From Saturnia japonica (Eukaryota > Arthropoda > Insecta > Lepidoptera > Saturniidae), in NCBI GenBank assembly GCA_033032175.1, contig CM065313.1:14051327-14115326 (forward strand): 64,000 bases of DNA. Direction: 5' to 3'. This document shows, piece by piece, positions 23,026 to 35,131 of the stretch (positions within the stretch are counted from its first letter, which is position 1; every line of letters starts with the position of its first letter). The notes under the pieces were generated by a model. It was given only the letters and a program-made list of their open reading frames with translations. It was not told the origin of the DNA and searched no databases. Position numbers and translations under genes: made by a program.

Positions 23026-25149
23026 ACCGTAACACCAAGGTAGGTATCACTATCGCGTTGCCGATCTTGAAGCCTCCTTCCCCAACGCCTCTCTAAAACT
23101 GGAGACCATTTCCTAATTTTAGGTGGGAACTATCACACAGGTGGCTACGTAAGACAGAGTAAGTAAAAATGTTAAATTCTATTTTATAAAGAAGATATTC
23201 AAGTTTGCTTAACTGAGTTTGTCAGTATAATTCACCTTCGCCATCGCCTTCCATTACGATCATTAGATCATGATGCTCTATAAGTATTACAGGATAATAC
23301 CCTAAAGTTTCCAAAATAGATGTCATGATTCTTAAATATATACAATATGCATATATTACATAATGTACTTAAATACAGATATCAGAACAGAAGTTGCCGG
23401 ATAAATGTTCTCTGAATTTATTATATTAGCGGTCAATGGGCGCAAGCGGTGATAAAGGACGATAGTTTTTCATACAACGCCTCATCATGGGAATAAGATG
23501 ACACAGTCGATTCTCAGCACTAATTTGAATATCAAAAGGAGCTTGGACTCTTGAATCCGTGAGATTGAACATCTATCGAAACAATTGATTTATTGTATCG
23601 ATGTAGTAACAAGCTCAGGGAGGGCGATAAAATCTTTATTATCATAAAAAACAGATTTGCATAATTTAACCACTTTCTCAGATAAATTACTTTTTATGAA
23701 AATGTTTTTGACCAAAAAGTTTTTGTTATTATATAAAGCTTGTAGTTTTGAACATATTAAATCCTAAGTTATTTATTTTTCATTAGAGAAAACTGAAATA
23801 AGAAAAAGATATCGTTAAAGTACGAGTAAATAAATGTAATAATACTACATCCAAAACAGTCTGAACTTCGATCGGTTCTATAAATAAACAAATTCAACCT
23901 ATTATACTTACCGAACAGGCAACAAAGTTTAATATTCCACTGAATAAATACTTTAAAAATAAAGATAATTTGAAGAAAACTAATGATCTAATGAAATTGT
24001 TCATCATACGGTAATGCACGAGAGTTGAATGTCGATTTGCTCTTAATCTAAACTTAGTAATAAGACATCATTTAAAACTGACGATATTTTCTCTCATTTA
24101 TGCAAATTGTTTAATACTTACATGCGATAGGTGATACTATGGAGCTTATATTTTACGCTTCTACTTATATTCTTAAATATTAATTATTACTGCACAACTC
24201 AGCATTTTATTTAAATTACTCCGACCGTGCGCGTGCTGCTGATAAATTACAACTGTTTCGAATTTCTGCGCAACATGGGCAATTGCCCTTGTTGAGAATT
24301 CACGTGCCTGTTACCTATACTATCAGAGATATATTAGGAGGAGGAGGTATATTCGTTTAAAAATATCAATGTAAAATATATTAATCACAAATCAAAACAT
24401 AACAACGTATGTATTGCAATTCATAATTTATTCAGTGACACTGACATGGTACCAGTCAGTATGTAATAACGTAAGAATGCAGACGACAATGAAGCATCAG
24501 CTTATTACATTACACGGCATATAGCAATTATGCTTAAAATAGCACAAGAAAGAGACACCGCAATGGAAATTATATAGTCGGGTACAATAAAACTACCTAA
24601 CAATACTTAATTTTATCCCAATACATTTAAATTGTGGCTTATTCAAGATAATTTACGAGATGTAATGAGGCTTAAATGATTATGAATTAAAAGGGTAAAG
24701 GAGTCATATTAGTTGTTATTACCTGTAAACCCAGGTCTACTGATATGATACAAGTAGATTTCCCGTTTTGTATAAAAATTTGATATTAATATTTTTGAAT
24801 GATTTTATTTATTTTATGTATCAAGTTGGAAATTTACAAAACACTGGCCGTGTCAAGAACTTGGAGTTCGTCTCCGAAGAGTCGATAGATGAATGCTAAT
24901 TTTCTAATCTTTAATATAAGTGTATACTTCTTTGATAATCATATGCCTATAAAACTCTACATAATGACTATTAAACACTAGTAGTAACTCCACCATAATT
25001 CAAGAATATCAGCGATTGCCAAGACCGCCAACAAATGATACTCAATTTCTAACCGACCTTAAAATAGCGTAATTATCATTTTTCAATAATTAGATATAGA
25101 TGACAATAAAGTTCCGACAACTCACGACAATAAGGTTCTCTACAACCTT
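23026..25149. other. AT-rich DNA without a recognised gene
   Basis: No repeat family or coding signal that I can name in about 2.1 kb. This may be unique intergenic or intronic sequence. Confidence 0.4.
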
Positions 25150-25335
25150 TTTATCGCGTACGTTAAAACTGTGGAATAGGTTACCCATCACGGTTCTTCC
25201 CCAGGCCTCTGACATGGGCCTCTAAAAAGGAATTGGTATACGCTCTCCAAATTCGGCAACTTAACAGTAATACCCAGTGGTATTGTAGTTGTTTATAGGC
25301 GACGGTAACCATGGCGCGGTCTGCAGGCTTGCTAC
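25150..25335 (+). pseudogene. Retrotransposon 3' tail with RT C-terminal scrap
   Basis: One frame reads TLKLWNRLPITVLP, the conserved C-terminal LWN.LP motif of jockey-like elements. It is followed by TTTATAGGCGACGGTAACCA, a lepidopteran retroelement tail phrase. Confidence 0.6.
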
Positions 25336-25954
25336 CATTTTGGCATACTAAAAGGAAAATCTATAAAAGTCCTAAAAAGCGACAGCGTGAGTCCGATATG
25401 CAAGGATTTTCCAGAAAAGAATCAAACAAACTGCTCGCAAGAAGTTAGAAACATGTATAAACAAAGCATTTTTGCCAATTTAATGTTTGTGTTTCTTTAC
25501 CGTGTTACTGTTCATTATGTTATGCCTACTGTGATGCGATTTAGTAACCGAAATGGTAAATGTTAAAACCTGAACATACAAGTACTAAGGGCAGTGTGCA
25601 GTGAAAGGAAAGGGAACAAAACCGTTTGTGATCATTTCCTAGAGATTTCTGTAATCCAAGTTGTTGTTAATTTTTGTTTTATTACTTTATCAAGTTCTTC
25701 CGCATATAACTTACACGAGCAGCTTACTATTTTATCAGTAATGTCATTTATATTAACTTTATAATCTTTGAGTATAATTTGACATATATATACCTAGTTG
25801 GTATCTACTTGCCTGGTATCACACATGTGCTTAATAACAAATTTTAGGTTTACCGTATTTTAGTACTTACGTTTTTGTTAATCAAAAGTAATCGAAATAT
25901 ACATCTATACCTATATACATATGCATTTAAAAATTGATTTTGGTATATTTTGTA

Positions 25955-26270
25955 CTAGCTGTGCCCGCGACTTTGATTCTGTGGACTACATAATGTCGTC
26001 GGTCGGGCACACTCGCGAATCGTGACGTTCTTGCTTCGCCCACGGCGATCATTTGCCGGTTATTTTAAAGAAAAAAATGCTTATTGTTGGGATCCTTAGA
26101 AGATAGAAATAATGCTATTGCTGATTTTTTGTAGGTTTTTTTAAGATCTACAAATATGTAGCACATGGTTTTGAAGATTATCAGTTCTTTTCTAGTTCAT
26201 GAATGGATGTGAGCATCTTCCACAAATCTGATCGATTTGAATTTTGATATTCTGTTACTTGAATGATACT
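25955..26270 (-). mobile_element. Helitron-like element fragment, H2-related
   Basis: Plus strand starts CTAGCTGTGCCCGCGACTTT after an A (that is, CTAG then T on the element strand), then GTTATTTTAAAGAAAAAAATGC and TTGGGATCCTTAGAAGATAG, as in the element at 8070-8589. The 5' end is not clear. Confidence 0.6.
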
Positions 26271-26279
26271 TATTAGATG

Positions 26280-28610
26280 AACATGGTATGGTGAACCACA
26301 ATTCTACAGACAGATACATATTATGTTAAACTTACAACACTCCTCTGTTTGCATCGAGGGTAAAAAGTGAATATTTGTTTGTTTGTCACCAATTAATACC
26401 ACCATTCATAAATCATTCGTCCGATTGAGACGTAACTTTGGTGAGTTGTTTTGCGAATTCTCGTTAAGGTTCTGTATTGGTAGAATCAGCTTATAACAGG
26501 TGGCGTGCGCGTCGTTTCATTTCGAAACAACGGAAACGTACTTGCATACAAATCTAGTAATATTATCGTGTAAAACTACAATTATACAATCATTGCTCTT
26601 TATTTTATCTCCCTACCAAATATATCATGTCAAGCTACCAATTCTGAGGTCATAGATTACTGATAAGATGTCAAGAGAGCGTTGCTGTTATAGTCCCAGC
26701 ATTCTCGATTGCAAACTGCAACGCAAGGTCGACGGATTGCTTAATGTTTTGGGAAGTGTTTATCTCCCATCACCGTTCGACCGTGGTCGTCATTCGTGCA
26801 ACATGAATAATTTATTTTCCCAAATTATGCAATGATACAAATTGAAATCGTTTTGTATCAACACCGACCCCCACGGAGCAAGCACCTCGCCGCTCGCCAA
26901 CACAACAAAAGCTTCGATAATAAGTAGAAATACATATTTCAGTTGAACTCGATCGTCGGTCGATAATCTTTCGTAATTTCTAGTAGGCGTATTAGCTGTA
27001 TACAATATTTCCATGTATATACTAGCTTACAAATGTGTTACAAAGTCGGATTTACATTTTAAAATATTATGGTTACAAAGTGAAATTTACTACGATCTCG
27101 TACATTGAAACGTCTTGTTCATAACGCACTTCTTCAACATATTATATGTTCCGAATATATTATATTATAAATGTATTCTGCATGTTTAAATCATTGAAGT
27201 ATTATGTAATGGCTCTTAAACTTGTATTTCCTTCCGGGTCATCGCATTGAATACCTATGTTATTAGAGTGACCCTGTTAATAAAGTCTAATCTGTTAATA
27301 AATTCACCTTTGAATATTTATGGAGTAACTACAGTTTATTAAAGTCGCGAAAGATAAATACAAGTATATATACCAATTTAATCGCTTGTCATTGGTATCA
27401 ATAGAAGCGAGCGCCGGCGCCGACGATGCGCCCGCGCCGCTCCGGAGCGGGCGGCGTCGTTGGCCGATTAATCGTTGCATTCAAGTTTACAATGGCATTG
27501 ATATCAATGATGACAGAGAACTCTGCGATCCGGGTAATTCAAGGAAGCTCAAGTGGGGTCAAATGCTTTAATGAGAACACAGTATGTATGTACGATAAGA
27601 GTACTATTTGTGCACAAATCAAATTGACAAAGGCAAAAGGCTCAAGAATAGAACAAATTTAAAATAGGTACGTGAAAAAATATTTGTATTAACTTCTCTG
27701 TTGATTTTAAAACATAAGAAAATATTAGTCATGATGTTAATAAAAAGTTCTTACAATTGTGTCTACAAAACTCAAAACATTAGGACAAACATTAGAATGG
27801 ATACAACACGCTGATTATCTCACTAAAAACTAAGATAAAAAGGCTAACGAATGAAAAAAGTAGTATAGAAATCACCAATCTTGCAAACAATATGCATAAT
27901 ATTATGTAATAAAAAAGACATCGTAATTAAAAAGTATGTGATATAGATATTGAGAAAAGGATGCGATTCTCAGTGAAATTAATCCTATTTTAGACAGGCC
28001 TATCCGGTTAAGAAAAATATAAGTACACGACAAATTCTGTCTATCATAACAATGACGTGACATGATAGGATAAATCTACTTGGTAATTAAGTTACTACAA
28101 CAAATACAACGTTACCAATTAGTAGGAACGTCTATTCGTGTAGTAGTACTTCACGCGAAATTCACATTAAATAATCGTGTAACTGCTTCTAGTAGTTCAA
28201 TGCGTGATAACAAATATTAATCGTGCCGAGCCACGGCATCTGATACGTCGGTAATGCTGTAATGCGCTCCAGCAACGCTATTTTAAGTTGCAATAAACTA
28301 CCGGGTCTTGTTACAATGTTTCACTTGTGAACGGAATTTAGTTCATAGTAGACTTACTTAAGCATTACTTCGACCAACGAAAGATGTTGGATATATGGAG
28401 ACTGACTCGTTTCAGTTGCTTTACCCTGGGGGATTACTATTAACCATAAGGGTACTCAAAGAAATATCATTACCATTTCTTCTTGTTCCGACACTTCCAA
28501 TATAAATAAATGTATGATTTCATACCATCTTATGCGAGATGATTTTAAATCCAGTAAGTAAGTACCTCTCTATATTTACATACATTAAGCATGTTATATT
28601 GTTTATGCTT
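26280..28610. other. Mostly unique DNA with two isolated, unexplained open frames
   Basis: No recognised gene. The minus-strand frame 27014-26790 (74 codons) has a hydrophobic core, KYVFLLIIEAFVVLASG, followed by a possible GT donor, and could be a first exon with a signal peptide; no family was recognised. At 27404-27475 there is a strongly GC-rich patch containing the palindrome CCGCTCCGGAGCGG inside a 61-codon plus-strand frame. Neither is enough for a gene call. Confidence 0.3.
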
Positions 28611-28614
28611 TCTA

Positions 28615-29060
28615 ATTTGTGGTGCTTGACCACAATCTGACCTAATGTTAAGTGTACCTACACGCTAAGCCTTGTGGGGAAATGGCTTTCAAGTTCAACT
28701 GCTAAAACACATCTAAAGACCACTTAGCTGGACAAATAGGTGTAAATGTAAATATCCTACCACCCACCATGCTATGGTTTAATCACGATGTTTTCCATGT
28801 CCTTAAAGAGCGAGTGTCTCAGCAAGTTACCACTACACCATATTTAAAAAATAATACGTATAATCGTGCTTTTTTTTATCGTTATATTTTTAGCGTTGAG
28901 GCCACAATCTCATCTGATCTTAAGGCTCAAGATGGTAGCCCGCTAAGCCTAATGGAAGACTGGCTCTCAAGTGTAAGTGTAACACACCTATTCGCGTTTG
29001 GCGATGGATTTATAACTTGAGGGTGATAGCTAGCCAGACGGGAATTAGAAAAAGCCCTAC
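28615..29060 (+). repeat. Dispersed repeat (ACAATCTCATCTGAT family), two partial copies
   Basis: GACCACAATCTGACCTAATG near 28628 and GAGGCCACAATCTCATCTGA near 28898, each followed by AAGTG...CGCTAAGCC-like text. A third copy lies at 30515-30690. I know this as a frequent lepidopteran interspersed repeat. Confidence 0.6.
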
Positions 29061-29061
29061 C

Positions 29062-29165
29062 ACCATGCTATAGTTTCATCACCATGTTTTCCTTCACCAA
29101 AAGCTCAGGCTCATTGCAGACGATCGACGCGGAGTCCGTACACGCTACCAACTGAGCCATCATTA
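29062..29165 (-). repeat. tRNA-derived SINE head
   Basis: The minus strand reads TGGCTCAGTTGGTAGCGTGT from about 29160, a good pol III box A, followed by GGACTCCGCGTCGATCG. No closed cloverleaf, so it is a SINE or SINE-like promoter fragment rather than a tRNA gene. Confidence 0.55.
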
Positions 29166-29279
29166 ACTTAATAACATAATAGTAAATAAGCCTATCACAA
29201 ATCAAAAACATCATGTCTAGAAAAATCTTTAATATCAAATTTAAAGTCCGTAACATCTTAATAAAAATCTTTTATTTGT

Positions 29280-30280
29280 AAGCGGATTTATATTTGCACG
29301 TACATAAATTAAGCGCCACATTTACAGGCGTAACTAACAGCTTCGAGCAGATACTGCGGCGACCGGCGCGGCGAGTCTAGACTATACCGGTGATCAATTA
29401 ATTCTACTCCTAGATAGGATGTCTTTATGCGTCGTTCATCGGGAGTTTTAACGGTGTCTTGTACTATGTAATCGAACTACATCTCATCTGTCAGCGAGTA
29501 TTAGCGGACAAGAAATTAAGCATACAGGTATTGTGAATTTCAAATACCCGAATCAATAAATAATTGTATGTTTTTTTTATATGGCTGTAGGTTATTATTA
29601 GCGACTATAGACGAACTTTATGAGCATAATTAGACTCTGGTAAAGTAATTTCAATTTATTTGTTTGTACGCGCGGCTTTATGTCCGCGTGAAACGTGTAT
29701 AAATACAGTGACTACGTGTGCATCTCAAGAAGTATTGTCAAGTAGTTACACAAAAGAATTCTGTTACTTATTTTACTTATATTATGTCGATATTTATTAC
29801 ATCTTATTTTTTCAAAGTTAAAATAAATCAATTAGGTAAAATAAGCATTTATTGAACATATTATTCCGGTATCACTGCAACTAGAAATACCAATTAATGA
29901 ACTTTCCAATAATTTATTTCCGTCACGTTCTGTTCCATATTATGTAAAGCAATATATATTATAATTCAATTCCCCGAATATTTTCTATAGGGTTTAAGAT
30001 GATTATACTGGTAGACGAAGACTTTTTTTACCATATTGCTCTATATTTTTCTATTATAAGCCATTGCTGAATATCTATCTTTTTTAAATCAAAATTTAGC
30101 GTTATACTATTTGGATACGACGCAACATAAAGCATAACTACTAGTTAGGTGAAACATTTCATCCTTGACGAATCAGACATTTTGATTACTGACTGTACCC
30201 ATAGAACAAAGCTATAAAAACACGTATTGATCGAAAGAAGACTGGCGCGTCAATCACTGTCATACAATTTAAAACTATGT
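29280..30280. other. AT-rich spacer
   Basis: Only a short Helitron-like phrase (CGCGCGGCTTTATGTCCGCG near 29670). No gene seen. Confidence 0.4.
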
Positions 30281-30361
30281 GTTCAAATCCGGTGAAGCTG
30301 TAAAAGCCGCAGCGGTTTTAGGGCCCCTAAGGCTAACAGTGTAGTCAGATCTAAAAAAAAA
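30281..30361 (+). repeat. Solo jockey tail with poly-A
   Basis: About 80 bp of the palindromic jockey 3' tail (GTAAAAGCCGCAGCGGTTTT, then GGGCCCCTAAGGCTAACAGT) ending in an A run. It is extremely 5'-truncated; compare 44440-44517 and 62530-62640. Confidence 0.8.
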
Positions 30362-30514
30362 CTATGTGTTTATTAGCTCAGGCACACTTAGTTGGCGCGC
30401 AAAGATGAGATGAAGTCTCAGCTTGAGACAACAATACCGTGGGCATAAGAAACACGTAAATATTTTCATTAAATTATAGTTTAGAATTAAAAAGAATACT
30501 TTATTTGTATTGCT

Positions 30515-30690
30515 TTGGCTACAATCTTACCTGATATTAAGTGACGCTTTGACTGAAGATGGTAACACGCTAAACCTAGAGGGACTGGTTCTCAAGTAAA
30601 GCTGACGGGACACACGTAATGAGGGTGTTTGGAGAGAGATTTTCAACTTGAGGGTGCCACCCACTCGGGTATCCTTATAGACTAGAAGAT
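30515..30690 (+). repeat. Dispersed repeat (ACAATCTCATCTGAT family), copy 3
   Basis: TGGCTACAATCTTACCTGAT...AACACGCTAAACC...CAACTTGAGGGTG. Parallels 28898-29015. Confidence 0.6.
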
Positions 30691-30751
30691 AATCTCGCTT
30701 AGAAATAAGATAATCTTATTTATTCATTTCATTTATTCTTTATTCATCATA

Positions 30752-31931
30752 CAGGATGGGCCAGAAAGGCCTACGATTTTAGAAACATTCTTGCGTTTGA
30801 ACCTTATGAGCGGGGGCAGCGCGGGTGGTGAGGCTGAGAAGCTCGGTTCTCGGAAATTTAGTCGCGATGGATCGCTTCACCGGAGCGCAGTGTGCATTCT
30901 GCGTTAAGCATTATTATAAAACTGGCGATTCGTGCGCTATTGTTCGACGTTTATTTCGGTGTGAATTTGGATTACATGACGTAAATCAGTGTCTGAAGGA
31001 AAGTGTGATTCGATCGTGGGTCGGAAGGTTTGAAGCTACTGGTTCGACTCTCAAACAAGGTCAACAAGAACGGAAGACACAATTGAACAAGTTACAGCTT
31101 CAGTTCAACGTAATCCTGGTCTATCGACTCGCAAGCGATCAGCTGAACTTGTGGTGTCCAGAACATCTTTGCGTCGCATTTTGGTGAAAGAATTGGCTTT
31201 GCACCCGTATAAATTTTACGACGAGCTATTGTTGAAACAATGTTGGAACGCTTTCAGAGTTTCTTCAATATTCTGTTCTCCGACGAAGCCCATTTTCACT
31301 TAAATGGGCATGTCAATAAACAGAATTGCCGTTACTGGGCTGCAGAGAACCCACGTGCAAAACATCAAAAGCATTCGCCGAAAGTCACCGTTTGGGCGGC
31401 CATATCAGCACACGGAATTATCGGACGCTATTTCTTTGAAAATCAACAAAGGCAATCTGTCAATTTAAATTCCAACCGATACATAGCCATGTTAAGGGAT
31501 TTTTTCTTTCCGCAACTGCAACAATTTGAAGCCTATAATCGTGCTGGGAAACTGATATCGCGCCGAGGTGACATTGCATAGCTGCCTAGAAATCCGGATC
31601 TAACGCCATCGGACTTTTTCATGTGGGGATACCTGAAAAGTAGAGTCTACTCAAATAACCCAGCCGCGATTCACCAGTTGAAGATAAATAACCGAGAAGA
31701 AATGGCAGCTATTCCTCGCGCAATGTGTCAGCAAGTTTTTACCAATTTGAGGTTCAGATTCGAGGAATGTTTGCAGCGGTGTGGTGCTGAATGATGTAAT
31801 TTGTAATGTAATTTTTAAAAAATAAATTTCCCAGATGTCTATTTTAATTGAAATAAAGATGTGTATGTGTATTGTATTTAGTTTTTTTTAATTATTTTTT
31901 AAAATTCTCAATTCTTTCTGGCCCACCCCTG
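30752..31931 (+). mobile_element. Internally deleted mariner, DD41D-related
   Basis: TA-flanked element with imperfect inverted repeats: CAGGATGGGCCAGAAAGG at the left, and at the right the reverse complement CAGGGGTGGGCCAGAAAG. Length is 1180 bp. The transposase is closely related to the one at 9.4-10.5 kb but much more decayed. Confidence 0.88.
30867..31794 (+). pseudogene. Broken DD41D-type mariner transposase
   Basis: Begins MDRFTGAQCAFCVKHYYK. A frame shift near 31095 moves the text QRNPGLSTRKRSAELVVSRT to another frame. The catalytic domain resumes with LFSDEAHFHLNG and SPKVTVWAAISAHGIIG. The block holding the second aspartate is deleted between AYNRAG and KLISRRG (near 31540). An in-frame stop follows, then TPSDFFMWG with the third aspartate and the C-terminus ending RCGAE. 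It cannot encode an active enzyme. Confidence 0.9.
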
Positions 31932-32099
31932 TATTATAACAGTAATGTTATATGATATGTCAGTTTACAAATTAAATTATTGTATACAATGTATGCCTTA
32001 AATGAAATGGGTAACACAATAACAACAACAGAAACCCAATAATAAGCAACAACAACACAACCAAATATAATAAAATAAAATAACATTATTACTGTACTT

Positions 32100-32420
32100 A
32101 ACGATTGCTTATTCTACTAATTCTGATTTCAAGGTTATATACTCTTTAATATTGTATTATGGACTATTCTCAAAATATTATTTTTATTTTTATTTAAATT
32201 CATTGTACGGTAGTTGAGTGATGCATTTTGGTATTTTATTATAGAGTACATATCTATCTTTAAATTGATTCCCTGTTTATACGTTCTTACCAATCTAGTT
32301 CCTATTGAACTTATGTTATCCCTCTGTCGTGTATTATATTTGTGTATATCTTCTATCATAGGTAAAGTATCTTTTTCTTTATGTATTTCCAGCAGTGGGT
32401 ATTAGCGAGTTTATTTATCA
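32100..32420 (-). pseudogene. Non-LTR retrotransposon C-terminal scrap
   Basis: The minus strand reads IHKYNTRQRDNISSIGTRLV and then NKNNILRIVHNTI, resembling the YNTR...TRL...IK motif at the very C-terminus of CR1/jockey-related ORF2 proteins. It is very short, and the assignment to a clade is not possible. Confidence 0.5.
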
Positions 32421-35040
32421 TCTAATTAGACAAAAAATATTTATCTACAATCATCTTTTTATTAGGAGTATTACTTATTTAAAAAACTTAGTAAAATACC
32501 AGTAGGTACACTTATACCCATATACTAAGACGTTTCCTCGAAACTACCTCGACCTCAACTCAACCGAGGAATACCTCAAAGAGTCCTCGAAATTGTTATT
32601 CATATAGCATCTAATAGTACACTTTCTTAATAATAAAATCATACTTTTCTTGTAGCACACGCCTATTAATATGACTACTTCTGTACTTTGCTCAAAAACA
32701 AATTTGATCATAGTACAGAACTTTATAGCGAATCATTACTTTCATGGAAATAAAAAATTGCCACCGGCAAATTTTTTTGCGGCATCCCGCATCAGCTAAC
32801 TCTTTTACTTTTATTGTATTTAATCCTTAGTATCAATTGAAAAAAAGGAGTTTGCAGTGTGATTTCTGTTGATTCCATATCATGAGCACACTTTTTAATG
32901 TCCTTAATCAGAGACAGTTTTAATTTTCTAATATTACCGAACTGCAAATTTGGTAGGAATGAGGTAAATAGCCGTATAACAAAATAGTTCACCAATTAGT
33001 TATCTACATTGCAAGTTAAAACATGCAAAAGCTATTGACCTCAATAAACTTGCGATAGCCTAATAAAACCCGGGTGGTCCTAGTACCATCTCTATGTAAT
33101 GGCAGTAAATTGAAGTTGCTAGATAAAAGATGAAATTTTATACTATTAAACTTTTCTCTTTTTAAATTTCCTAAATAAGAAACTTAATCTAGTTGTCTCA
33201 GAGTAAACTATAATGTCATATTTTGAGGAGGAATACCAACTTTAACAATATCAAATAACTGCTAAGAGCAGAAAAGTAACTTCTAAATTAATAAGTAACA
33301 AAATGTGTATATAATACCTACCTAAGCAAATATTATAGTGCAAATTGCGTTCTAACATAAATTTAGAAAAGCAATTCCGCATAGTTGCGTGTAATCTTTT
33401 TAAAACCGCAGGGATGTTCGCGCGAAAATAATTTATTTTCATTGTTGCTTCATGCCGTCGAATCTAGATTATGGTAACGCCGGATTAGTAATATTATTAT
33501 TCATAATATATTACTATCTTATATACAAAAATCACAATTTTGTGTGCGTCTGTTAGTGATAATGTACCTTCTGAACGACTAGACCGATTGAGCTCATATT
33601 CATAATACATATAATATATTTACATAATTTGTTTTATAGAGACATGGTTCATGGCTATGTTGGGATCCGATAGGGGGCGCTATGGTCGAGCCATTAACTA
33701 TCGGAGAGGACAGAACAACGTCTGCCGGTGTATTGTTTAAACTATTTAGTTTAAAATCTACTTGTACATTGAATATCAACTGTCTTCCAACAAGTTACTT
33801 AGTAATCTAAAATCCATTTTTCTCAAAGTGAGCGATGGACGCTGGTGATTTTCAAGAGGGCAGTAGAAAGTGCAGACAAACTTAGGGGAGGTTGAGGCCG
33901 TCTAGGAATACGCGTTCAGATTATGAAATGTCTAAAAATCCCGTTTTGTTGATACGTATTTCGGCAGTTCCAAGGAATTAGAATTTTTGGTAATTCAAAC
34001 CTTTAGTTGAATGGCTACTACAATTAGATAAACACTAGAAATAATTTAATTTCTTATTTCTATTTCTAAATCTATCTTTCTACCCTATTTTTGTTTATTT
34101 ATCATACCTTTGATCTACGTCTAGCCGCGTGTCATGTTTCTAGCCATCAAATTCCAACAATTTATCCCAACTCAATTTTTTTTTTGCGTATTTTTTTTTT
34201 ATTGCTTATTGGGCTAAACAAGTTTAAGAACACGTGATCTAAATCATGAAAAATACTTAGATAATATCAATATGAAAAAAAAAAACGCATTCCTTTAGAT
34301 TATCTATTTTTAACATAGTTTTATTTACTTATATTCAATCCACGGTTTTTAAGCAAAAGCTGAAAAAAATAATAGTCAATATTATTACTTCATTTCTTTA
34401 AAAATGTATCATGTAAACCTTTCACGATTTATATAATCCATTTCAAAGTTGTTAGGCTTAGTGGAGTTAAGGAATACATTACAATGTGATGGAAAAGGAT
34501 AATCATAGCTATTACGCGGCGTAAATTCCTGTAATAACGATGCACTTTGCTATACGGGGCCACTGACTCCTGGAGAAGACTCAACGTCCGCTATTATTTA
34601 CAGAATAATTTAAATTTATATCAAAAATTGTTGTCATCCTGATATCTAGAATCCAAGCGACTCAAATAATTTTATTTTAGAGAATCTACGAATCATAGTT
34701 GAATTAAACAATTATGTCAAATCATATTCCAGTTTTATGTATAACATACAGATTTACAAAATTCAGAGTATAATTTTTATAAACTTTATTCGTTAAAAAG
34801 TCTCTATGTAATTTTTTAAATTCTCATGGAGTTATTTCTAAAATTCTTCAAATTCCTGATACTGTTTTAATTTAATAGTGAATATTTTACCAGCTATGCA
34901 AGGACCGATTTATTCTTTAAACATAATGTATCTATTTAAATCAGAATATTATATTATTGATACACGTAAATCATTTAAAAACTTTATTGAAAAATCTTAT
35001 AGGTAATTAATACCTTAACTATCATTATATACATACAATT
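32421..35040. other. AT-rich DNA downstream of transporter copy A
   Basis: No gene. At 33530-33700 there is a weak dispersed-repeat resemblance (TTTTGTGTGCGTCTGTTAGT, TCCGATAGGGGGCGC). The plus-strand TTTATT at 35043-35048 would serve as an AATAAA about 85 bases beyond the stop of the transporter gene on the minus strand. Confidence 0.4.
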
Positions 35041-35131
35041 TTTTTATTAATATGAAAATTTATATTGTAACAATACATTCAAAGTACGTAATGTACTCGT
35101 AACTAATGAATCAAAAAACAAAATGAGTAAC

